Source: Aquabacterium sp. (lineage in GTDB: Bacteria > Pseudomonadota > Gammaproteobacteria > Burkholderiales > Burkholderiaceae_C). From it: a stretch of 13,581 nt of DNA. Numbering within the stretch: the first letter of the stretch is position 1; each line of letters starts with the position of its first letter. Location of the stretch: positions 1-13,581 of the forward strand of contig JAURXG010000479.1 of the NCBI GenBank assembly GCA_030654555.1, read 5' to 3'. Below the pieces are notes generated by a model, which made no database searches, had not been told where the DNA came from, and saw only the letters and a list, made by a program, of their open reading frames with translations. Shown here piece by piece: positions 1-6,603 of the stretch. A program made the translations under genes and the position numbers.

Positions 1-882
1 GTGGTGCACGGCTTCGGCAAGGAAGCGGGCGAGCCGCTGTGTGCGCACCCCGATGTGCGGGCCATTTCCTGCACCGGGTCCACCGCCACCGGCAACCGCA
101 TCGTCAAGACTGCGGGCCTGAAGAAGTTCAGCATGGAGCTGGGCGGCAAGAGCCCGTTCGTGGTCTTCGACGACGCCGACTTCGAGCGCGCGCTCGACGC
201 CGCGGTGTTCATGATCTTCAGCAACAACGGCGAGCGCTGCACCGCCGGCAGCCGCATCCTGGTGCAGCGGTCGATCTATGCCCGCTTCGTCGAGCGGTTT
301 GCCGAGCGGGCCCGCCGCATCACCGTGGGCGATCCGTTGGACGAAAAAACCTTGGTCGGCCCGATGATCAGCCCGGCCCACCTGGCCAAGGTGCGCCACT
401 ACATCGAGCTGGGCCCGAAGGAGGGCGCCACGCTGCTGTGCGGCGGGCTCGACCGCCCCGGCTACGCACCCGAGCTGCCCGCGGCGCTGCAGCGCGGCAA
501 CTTCGTATGGCCCACGGTGTTTGCCGATGTCGACAACCGCATGAAGATCGCGCAGGACGAGATCTTCGGCCCGGTGGCCTGCCTGATCCCGTTCGCCGAC
601 GAGGCCGACGCGATCCGCATCGCCAACGACACCGCCTACGGCCTGTCGAGTTATGTCTGGACCGAGAACCTCGGCCGCGCCCACCGCGTGGCCGCCGCGG
701 TGGAGGCCGGCATGTGCTTCGTCAACAGCCAGAACGTGCGCGACCTGCGCCAGCCCTTCGGCGGCACCAAGGCCAGCGGCACCGGCCGCGAGGGCGGCTC
801 CTGGAGCTACGAGGTGTTCCTCGAGCCCAAGAACATCGCGGTGAGCCTCGGCTCGCACCATATTCCGCACTGGGGAGTCTGA
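1..882 (+). CDS. hpaE: 5-carboxymethyl-2-hydroxymuconate semialdehyde dehydrogenase, C-terminal part (5' end outside window)
   Basis: NAD-dependent aldehyde dehydrogenase of the homoprotocatechuate pathway. It oxidises 5-carboxymethyl-2-hydroxymuconate semialdehyde, the ring-cleavage product of HpaD, to the dicarboxylic acid in the cytoplasm. The visible 293 residues are the C-terminal three fifths of a protein usually near 488 residues. The frame is open at base 1, so the GTG there is internal and not the start. Visible ALDH features (window residue numbers) are the cofactor-binding TGSTATG at about 25-31, the general-base glutamate E46 in MELGGKSP and the nucleophile C80 in NNGERCTAG. The 34-residue E-to-C spacing is typical of the superfamily. 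The specific HpaE assignment rests on the immediate hpaD-F-H-I neighbours. Alone, the sequence would support only a general ALDH call. The gene ends 2 bp before hpaD, so they are surely cotranscribed. Confidence 0.93.
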   Translation: MVHGFGKEAGEPLCAHPDVRAISCTGSTATGNRIVKTAGLKKFSMELGGKSPFVVFDDADFERALDAAVFMIFSNNGERCTAGSRILVQRSIYARFVERFAERARRITVGDPLDEKTLVGPMISPAHLAKVRHYIELGPKEGATLLCGGLDRPGYAPELPAALQRGNFVWPTVFADVDNRMKIAQDEIFGPVACLIPFADEADAIRIANDTAYGLSSYVWTENLGRAHRVAAAVEAGMCFVNSQNVRDLRQPFGGTKASGTGREGGSWSYEVFLEPKNIAVSLGSHHIPHWGV

Positions 883-884
883 TC

Positions 885-1808
885 ATGGGCAAGTTAGCGC
901 TTTGCGCCAAGATCACCCACGTGCCGTCGATGTACCTCAGCGAGCTGCCCGGCCCGCGCCAGGGCACGCGGCAGTCGGCCATCGACGGCCATGCCGAGAT
1001 CGGCCGGCGTTGCCGCGCGCTGGGCGTGGACACCATCGTGGTGTTCGACACGCACTGGCTGGTCAACGCCAGCTACCACCTGAACTGCGCGCCACACTTC
1101 AAGGGCACCTACACCAGCAACGAGCTGCCGCACTTCATCAGCAACCTGCCCTACGAGATCCCCGGCAACCCGGCGCTGGGCGAGCTGCTGGCGCGGGTGT
1201 GCAATGAACACGGCGTCGAGACGCTGGCCCACCCGGCCACCACGCTGGGCCCCGAGTACGGCACCCTGGTGCCGATGCGCTACATGAACGCCGACCAGCA
1301 CTTCAAGGCGATCTCGGTGTCGGCGCTGTGCACCGTGCACTACCTCAACGACAGCGCCCGCCTGGGCTGGGCGATGCGCCGCGCGGTGGAAGACCACTAC
1401 GACGGCACCGTCGCCTTCCTGGCCAGCGGTTCCTTGAGCCACCGCTTTGCGCAGAACGGCCTGGCGCCCGAGTTCGCCCACAAAATCTGGAGCCCGTTCC
1501 TGGAGCAGCTGGACCACAACGTGGTGAAGATGTGGCAGGCCGCCGAGTGGAAGGCCTTCTGCGAGATGCTGCCCGAGTACGCCAGCAAGGGCCACGGCGA
1601 AGGCTTCATGCACGACACCGCGATGCTGCTGGGCGCGCTGGGCTGGAGCGACTACGACGCGCCGGTGGAGGTGGTGACACCGTACTTCGGCGCCTCGGGC
1701 ACCGGGCAGATCAACGCCATCTTCCCGGTCACGCCGCAGAGCGGCGCCGCGGTGCCGGCAGCGGTGGCGTCGGCCGCGCAAGGCTTCCAGGCCGTCGGCC
1801 GGCTGTGA
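885..1808 (+). CDS. hpaD: 3,4-dihydroxyphenylacetate 2,3-dioxygenase
   Basis: Ring-cleaving extradiol dioxygenase of the LigB (class III) superfamily. It converts homoprotocatechuate plus O2 to 5-carboxymethyl-2-hydroxymuconate semialdehyde with non-haem Fe(II). The 307-residue protein opens MGKLALCAKITHVPSMYLSE, which closely resembles enterobacterial HpaD. The likely metal-ligand histidines are H12 (KITHVPS) and H57 (VFDTHWLVN). A late acidic ligand is expected in the YASKGHGEGFMHDTAML segment. EYGTLVPMRYMN and GTGQINAIFP are also family-typical. ATG 885 is chosen because a GGGGAG at 872-877 sits about 7 nt upstream and overlaps the end of hpaE. The same frame stays open much further upstream, but that is shadow inside hpaE. 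After the usual end near INAIFPV there is an extra Ala/Gly-rich tail of about 20-25 residues not expected in the enterobacterial enzymes. Confidence 0.95.
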   Translation: MGKLALCAKITHVPSMYLSELPGPRQGTRQSAIDGHAEIGRRCRALGVDTIVVFDTHWLVNASYHLNCAPHFKGTYTSNELPHFISNLPYEIPGNPALGELLARVCNEHGVETLAHPATTLGPEYGTLVPMRYMNADQHFKAISVSALCTVHYLNDSARLGWAMRRAVEDHYDGTVAFLASGSLSHRFAQNGLAPEFAHKIWSPFLEQLDHNVVKMWQAAEWKAFCEMLPEYASKGHGEGFMHDTAMLLGALGWSDYDAPVEVVTPYFGASGTGQINAIFPVTPQSGAAVPAAVASAAQGFQAVGRL

Positions 1809-1821
1809 CGCGGAGCGCGAC

Positions 1822-2256
1822 ATGCCCCATCTGGTGATCCTCTACACCGGCAACCTCGACGCGCTGAGCGACATGACCGCGCTGTGCCGCGGCCTGGCCG
1901 ATGCGATGCTGACCGTCACCGACGAGGCCGGCAAGCCGGTCTTCCCCACCGGCGGCACCCGTGTGCTGGCCTACCCGGCGCCGCACTTCGCGGTGGCCGA
2001 CGGCGGTGCGGCCGGCCGGGCGGCGGGGCAGGGCAGCGACTACGGCTTCGTCTACCTCAACCTGCGCATGGGCCGCGGCCGCAGCGCCGCCGTGCACCTG
2101 CAGGCCGGGCAGAAGCTCGAAGCCGTGGCCAAGGCGCACTTCGCGCCGCTGCTGGCCAGCCGCCCGATCGGCGTGACGCTGCAGATCGACGAAGGCCCCG
2201 AGGTCTTCGACGCCAAGAACAGCTCCTTGCATCCGCTCTTCCAGCCCAAGGCCTGA
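1822..2256 (+). CDS. hpaF: 5-carboxymethyl-2-hydroxymuconate delta-isomerase
   Basis: Small tautomerase-fold isomerase that converts 5-carboxymethyl-2-hydroxymuconate to 5-oxopent-3-ene-1,2,5-tricarboxylate, the step after HpaE. The protein begins Met-Pro-His. Removal of Met would expose the N-terminal proline that serves as catalytic base in this family. The core strand and helix pattern is visible: an N-terminal LVILYTGNL strand, then YGFVYLNLRMGRGRS with the conserved arginines, then an AKAHFAPLL helix. The C-terminus NSSLHPLFQPKA matches the family ending (HALF). At 144 residues it is about 18 longer than E. coli HpaF. The extra length lies mostly in a Gly/Ala-rich stretch at about residues 52-70. 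It starts 13 bp after hpaD, with CGGAGCG just upstream, and ends 4 bp before hpaH. Confidence 0.9.
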   Translation: MPHLVILYTGNLDALSDMTALCRGLADAMLTVTDEAGKPVFPTGGTRVLAYPAPHFAVADGGAAGRAAGQGSDYGFVYLNLRMGRGRSAAVHLQAGQKLEAVAKAHFAPLLASRPIGVTLQIDEGPEVFDAKNSSLHPLFQPKA

Positions 2257-2260
2257 CACC

Positions 2261-3064
2261 ATGCTCGACACCGACCTCATCCACACGCTGGCTCGCCAGC
2301 TCTACGACGCACGCAAGGCGCGCACGCCGCTGCGCCAGTTCTCCAGGCAGCACCCCGGCATGACCATCGCCGACGGCTACGCGATCCAGCGTGCCTGGGT
2401 GGCGCTGGAGCTGGCCGATGGGCGGCACATCTTGGGCCGCAAGATCGGCCTGACCTCGCGCGCCATGCAGCAGGCCAGCCAGATCGACGAGCCCGACGAT
2501 GCACCGCTGATGGACGACATGTTCTTCGCCCAGGGCGGCGACATCCCGTTCGACCGTTTCATCGCGCCACGGGTCGAGGTCGAGCTGGCCTTCATCCTGG
2601 GCAAGCCGCTGCGCGGGCCCCACGTCACGCTGTTCGACGTGCTGTCGGCCACCGACTACGTGACGCCGGCCATCGAGATCATCGACGCACGCATCGAACA
2701 GTTCGACCGCGACAGCAAGCAGATGCGCAAGGTCTTCGACACCATCAGCGACTTTGCCGCCAACGCCGGCATCGTGCTGGGAGGGCGGCCGGTCAAGCCG
2801 ATGGACCTGGACCTGCGCTGGGTGGGCGCGATGCTGTTCAAGAACGGCGTGATCGAGGAGACCGGCCTGGCCGCTGCGGTGCTGAACCACCCGGCCAACG
2901 GCATCGCCTGGCTGGCCAACAAGCTGGCACCGCACGACGAGCAGCTCAACGCCGGCGACGTGGTGCTGGCCGGCAGCTTCACCCGCCCCACCAACGCGGT
3001 GGCGGGCGACAACTTCCACGCCGACTACGGCCCGCTGGGCACCATCTCCTTCCGCTTCGCCTGA
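2261..3064 (+). CDS. hpaH: 2-oxo-hept-4-ene-1,7-dioate (2-oxohept-3-enedioate) hydratase
   Basis: Mg2+-dependent hydratase of the fumarylacetoacetate-hydrolase fold. It adds water to 2-oxo-hept-4-ene-1,7-dioate to give 4-hydroxy-2-oxoheptanedioate, the substrate of HpaI. At 267 residues it matches the family length. The metal-binding acids fall exactly where they lie in E. coli HpcG: E106 and E108 in PRVEVELAF and E139 in TPAIEIIDAR. GRKIGLTSRAM (about 59-69) holds the conserved active-site lysine, and the C-terminus carries the GDVVLAGSFT and GTISFRF strands typical of hydratases and decarboxylases of this fold. Only 4 bp separate it from hpaF, and the ribosome-binding signal is weak (AAGG inside the end of hpaF), so translational coupling is likely. 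HpaG decarboxylase belongs to the same superfamily, but length and position favour HpaH. Confidence 0.93.
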   Translation: MLDTDLIHTLARQLYDARKARTPLRQFSRQHPGMTIADGYAIQRAWVALELADGRHILGRKIGLTSRAMQQASQIDEPDDAPLMDDMFFAQGGDIPFDRFIAPRVEVELAFILGKPLRGPHVTLFDVLSATDYVTPAIEIIDARIEQFDRDSKQMRKVFDTISDFAANAGIVLGGRPVKPMDLDLRWVGAMLFKNGVIEETGLAAAVLNHPANGIAWLANKLAPHDEQLNAGDVVLAGSFTRPTNAVAGDNFHADYGPLGTISFRFA

Positions 3065-3078
3065 CCAGGATCATCACC

Positions 3079-3888
3079 ATGTCCCTCCCGATGCCCCTCA
3101 ACCGCTTCAAGGCCGCCATGCAGGCCGGCACCCCGCAGATCGGCCTGTGGGTCGGCCTGGCCGACGCCAACGCCGCCGAGGCCCTGGCCGGCACCGGCTA
3201 CGACTGGCTGCTGCTCGACGGCGAGCACGCGCCCAACGATCCGCGCAGCATCCTGCAGCAACTGCGCGCGGTGGCGCCTTATCCGGTGCAGCCGGTGGTG
3301 CGGCCGGTGGTGGGCGACGTGGCGCTGGTCAAGCAGTACCTCGACATCGGCGCGCAGACGCTGCTGATCCCGATGATCGACACCGCCGAGCATGCCGCGC
3401 TGATGGTGCAGGCCATGCGCTACGCACCGGCCGGCATCCGCGGCATGGGCGCGGCGCTGGCCCGCGCGTCGCGCTACAACCAGGTCGACGACTACCTGGC
3501 CCTGGCCGATGCGCAGATGTGCCTGCTGGTGCAGGCCGAGACCCGGCTGGCGGTGCAGAACCTGCAGGCCATCGTCGACACCGAGGGCGTGGACGGCGTG
3601 TTTTTCGGGCCGGCCGACCTGTCGGCATCGATGGGCTACCCCGGCCAGCCCGGCCACCCCGAGGTGGTCAAGACCATGCTCGACGGCATCGCCACCGTGC
3701 GCAAGGCCGGCAAGGCACCGGGCATCCTGATGACCGACCCGACGCAGGCCCAGCGCTACCTCGATGCCGGCGCGCTGTTCGTCGCCGTGGGCGTGGACAC
3801 GCTGCTGCTGGTGCAGGCGGCCACCGCGCTGGTACAACGCTTCAAGACACCGAGCGCAGGCGCCACCAGCGGCCGGCCGGGATACTGA
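3079..3888 (+). CDS. hpaI: 4-hydroxy-2-oxoheptanedioate aldolase
   Basis: Class II metal-dependent pyruvate aldolase that splits 4-hydroxy-2-oxoheptanedioate into pyruvate and succinic semialdehyde, the last step of the pathway. The 269-residue TIM-barrel protein keeps the known HpaI residues at a constant offset of +5 from E. coli numbering: H50 (DGEHAPND, catalytic base), R75 (VVRPVVGD), E154 (QAETRLAV, metal ligand) and D180 (GPADLSASMGYPG, metal ligand). An AGGA at 3067-3070 lies 8 nt before ATG 3079 and supports this start. It is the last gene of the recognisable pathway block, followed by 31 bp and an aldo/keto reductase. The short Ser/Thr/Gly-rich C-terminus (SAGATSGRPGY) is variable in the family. 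Confidence 0.95.
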   Translation: MSLPMPLNRFKAAMQAGTPQIGLWVGLADANAAEALAGTGYDWLLLDGEHAPNDPRSILQQLRAVAPYPVQPVVRPVVGDVALVKQYLDIGAQTLLIPMIDTAEHAALMVQAMRYAPAGIRGMGAALARASRYNQVDDYLALADAQMCLLVQAETRLAVQNLQAIVDTEGVDGVFFGPADLSASMGYPGQPGHPEVVKTMLDGIATVRKAGKAPGILMTDPTQAQRYLDAGALFVAVGVDTLLLVQAATALVQRFKTPSAGATSGRPGY

Positions 3889-3919
3889 CCCCTCACGCCA
3901 CCCGGAGCCGCCCCACGCC

Positions 3920-4900
<981 letters not shown>

Positions 4901-4908
4901 CCATCGTG

Positions 4909-5535
4909 ATGACCGCGCCCGTGCTGCAGGTGCAGGGACTGCACTTTGCCTTCCCCGGCGAGCCGGCGCTGTTCGACGGCTGGTCGGCCACCTTGGGCGC
5001 CGGGGTGCACCGGCTGGACGGTGAATCGGGCAGCGGCAAGTCCACGCTGCTGCGCCTGCTGGCCGGTGAGCTGCCCTGCACCGGCCAGCGCCGGCTGAAT
5101 CACCTGGATGCCGACGCCGACCCCGCCGCCTGGCGCGCCGCGGTGGGCTTCGTCGACGCCCGCGACGAGGCCTTCGACGGCTTCACCCCGGCCGATCTGA
5201 TGGCGGCCGTGCGGCAGCGCCATCCGCAGCTCGACCCAGCCGCCTGGCAGCGCCATATCGACGGCTTCGGCATGGCGCCGCATGGCTTCAAGACGCTGCA
5301 CATGCTGTCGACCGGCATGCGGCGCAAGGCCGCGCTGGCGGCGGTGCTGGCCAGCGGCGCGGCGCTGACCCTGCTGGACGAACCCACCGCCGGGCTGGAC
5401 GCGCCGTCGGTGGCCTACCTGGTGCAGGTGCTGACGGCGGCCGGCCGGCAGCCGCGGTGCACCACGCTGGTGGTCTGCGGCACCTGGCCGCAGGGGCTGG
5501 GCTGCGCGAGCGAGATCGACCTGCCGGTGCGTTAG
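4909..5535 (+). CDS. Small ABC-type ATPase with non-canonical Q-loop and switch region
   Basis: A 208-residue ABC-family nucleotide-binding protein. Walker A is GESGSGKST at about 38-46 (K44), the signature is LSTGMRRKAAL from about 133, and Walker B plus D-loop are LTLLDEPTAGLD at about 153-164 with catalytic E158. Two usual elements look absent. The Q-loop region reads AVGFVDARDEAF (about 78-89) with no glutamine, and the position of the switch histidine reads TLVVCGTWP (about 187-194). No membrane segment is present and no permease gene is adjacent. The start could be ATG 4909 or the GTG three bases earlier; neither has a strong Shine-Dalgarno. It begins 8 bp after the aldo/keto reductase and ends with TAG 11 bp before the next gene, so the three genes are probably cotranscribed. 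CcmA-like or transporter-unrelated roles are possible; the function is unknown. Confidence 0.8.
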   Translation: MTAPVLQVQGLHFAFPGEPALFDGWSATLGAGVHRLDGESGSGKSTLLRLLAGELPCTGQRRLNHLDADADPAAWRAAVGFVDARDEAFDGFTPADLMAAVRQRHPQLDPAAWQRHIDGFGMAPHGFKTLHMLSTGMRRKAALAAVLASGAALTLLDEPTAGLDAPSVAYLVQVLTAAGRQPRCTTLVVCGTWPQGLGCASEIDLPVR

Positions 5536-5546
5536 GCTTGTCGGTC

Positions 5547-6344
5547 ATGGCCGACACCACCGACGACGACCAGCACGTCAAGCCCTACGTCTTCGAAAGC
5601 CGCGGCGCCAAGGCGCTGCACTTCTCGATCAGCGAGATCCAGAGCCGCATGCAGCTCGACGACCCGCAGGGCCTGGACCTGGCCTACACGCGCACGATGA
5701 TGGCCAGCCTGCTGTTCCAGCCCGATCCGCGCCGCATCACGATGATCGGGCTGGGCGGCGGCTCGCTGGCCAAGTTCTGCCACCAGCACCTGCCCCAGGC
5801 ACGGATCCAGGTGGCCGAGATCAACCCGCATGTGATCGCGCTGCGCGACGACTTCGACATCCCGCCCGACAGCGCGCGCTTCCAGGTGCTGCGGGCCGAC
5901 GGCGCGCGCTTCGTGCGCACGCCGGCCGCCGAGGCCGACCTGCTGCTGATCGACGGCTTCGACTACGACGGTTTGCCCGAGGTGCTGGGCACCCAGCGCT
6001 TCTACGACGACTGCCATGCCTGTCTGCAGCCCGGCGGCCTGCTGGTGCAGAACCTGCATCTGGGCGATGCGCGCTACCCGGTGCTGGTCGACCGCGTGCG
6101 GCGCAGCTTCGACGACGCGGTGCTGGTGGTCGACGACAGCGACAAGAGCAACAGCATCGTCTTTGCCTGCAAGGGCACGGCCTTGGCGTCCTACAAGCCG
6201 GGCATCGTGCGCCCGCTGCCGGGCCTGTCACCGGTGGCGGCCACCCAGCTGCTGGGCGCGTTCGCGACGGTGATCTCGGCGCTGAAGGCCCAGCGCCGCC
6301 TGGCCGATCGCCCTCGGCCTACGCCGCCAACAAAGCCGCAGTAA
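5547..6344 (+). CDS. Spermidine-synthase-like SAM-binding protein
   Basis: A 265-residue protein of the spermine/spermidine synthase (class I methyltransferase) fold. The nucleotide-binding loop MIGLGGGSLAKF lies at about 66-77, followed by AEINPHVI at about 90-97, where E91 would contact the ribose of SAM or decarboxylated SAM. A second acidic motif, LLLIDGFDYDG (about 132-142), sits where aminopropyltransferases carry a D-S/T-x-DP motif. The canonical GGGDGG loop and that DP motif are both altered, so true polyamine synthesis is doubtful. This may be one of the many methyltransferase-like proteins annotated 'spermidine synthase' in proteobacteria. There is no signal peptide or membrane segment. 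The C-terminus is a basic Pro-rich tail. It starts 11 bp after the ABC-type ATPase and ends just before the riboswitch leader, where its transcription unit probably stops. Confidence 0.82.
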   Translation: MADTTDDDQHVKPYVFESRGAKALHFSISEIQSRMQLDDPQGLDLAYTRTMMASLLFQPDPRRITMIGLGGGSLAKFCHQHLPQARIQVAEINPHVIALRDDFDIPPDSARFQVLRADGARFVRTPAAEADLLLIDGFDYDGLPEVLGTQRFYDDCHACLQPGGLLVQNLHLGDARYPVLVDRVRRSFDDAVLVVDDSDKSNSIVFACKGTALASYKPGIVRPLPGLSPVAATQLLGAFATVISALKAQRRLADRPRPTPPTKPQ

Positions 6345-6386
6345 CGGTCGGTAATCGTGCGCCACCGGCGCGGCGCGGCCCCTTAA

Positions 6387-6502
6387 CATCGGCGCCATCG
6401 GCACACCCGAGCGAAAGCCGGGGTCGCAAAGTCTCCGGCCTACCGCCACCCAGCGCACATTGCGCGGGCAGCCACGGCAGCGGGACCGCTCCCCGGCCGA
6501 TG
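6387..6502 (+). promoter_or_regulatory. Cyclic-di-GMP-I (GEMM-I) riboswitch aptamer
   Basis: Recognised by eye from conserved GEMM-I blocks. GGCACACC at 6400-6407 corresponds to the consensus GGCAAACC. A hairpin (CCCGAGC 6406-6412, GAAA tetraloop 6413-6416, GCCGGG 6417-6422, one bulged A) follows. Then come GTCGCAAAG at 6423-6431 and TCTCCGGCCTA to 6442, matching the consensus GACGCAAAGCCTCCGGCCTA with nine bases between GAAA and GCAAAG as in the Vibrio Vc2 aptamer. A second hairpin (CCC-A-GCGCA, loop CAT, TGCGC-GGG, 6449-6468) is followed by GGCAGCGGGACCG at 6476-6488, resembling the conserved 3' block. GCCGATG at 6496-6502 can close the domain with either of two CATCGGC copies (6387-6393, 6396-6402). 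A weak -10-like TAACAT lies at 6384-6389. The gene controlled would be the metalloprotease, whose ATG is 101 nt downstream. The aligned G6400 suggests c-di-GMP rather than cAMP-GMP. Confidence 0.75.
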
Positions 6503-6603
6503 CCCGCCCTGCCGCATCGCCAGCCACCCCACCCGTCCGCCGTCGTCGTGCCGCTGTTGCCGGTACACGGGCGTTGCCTTGCGCCGAGAAGGAGCCCCTC
6601 TCC
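6503..6603 (+). promoter_or_regulatory. Leader between riboswitch aptamer and protease start (probable expression platform)
   Basis: A hundred non-coding bases link the aptamer to the protease ATG. A strong AAGGAG Shine-Dalgarno lies at 6589-6594, 9 nt before ATG 6604. I see no hairpin followed by a T-run, so transcription termination is not the obvious mechanism. GCTCC at 6488-6492, at the 3' edge of the aptamer, is complementary to GGAGC at 6591-6595 in the Shine-Dalgarno. This allows a translational on/off model, but only five pairs are involved and chance is possible. A small GGCG/CGCC hairpin (6570-6585) ends just before the Shine-Dalgarno. Confidence 0.5.

Noticed and set aside
39..884. 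The HpaD reading frame extends about 280 codons upstream of ATG 885
   Set aside because: That stretch overlaps hpaE in another frame, is Arg-rich nonsense, and the family N-terminus MGKLALCAKITHVPS begins exactly at 885.
6460..6603. Upstream extension of the protease frame to TTG 6460
   Set aside because: The extension overlaps the riboswitch aptamer and would bury the signal peptide 48 residues in; AAGGAG at 6589-6594 marks ATG 6604 as the start.
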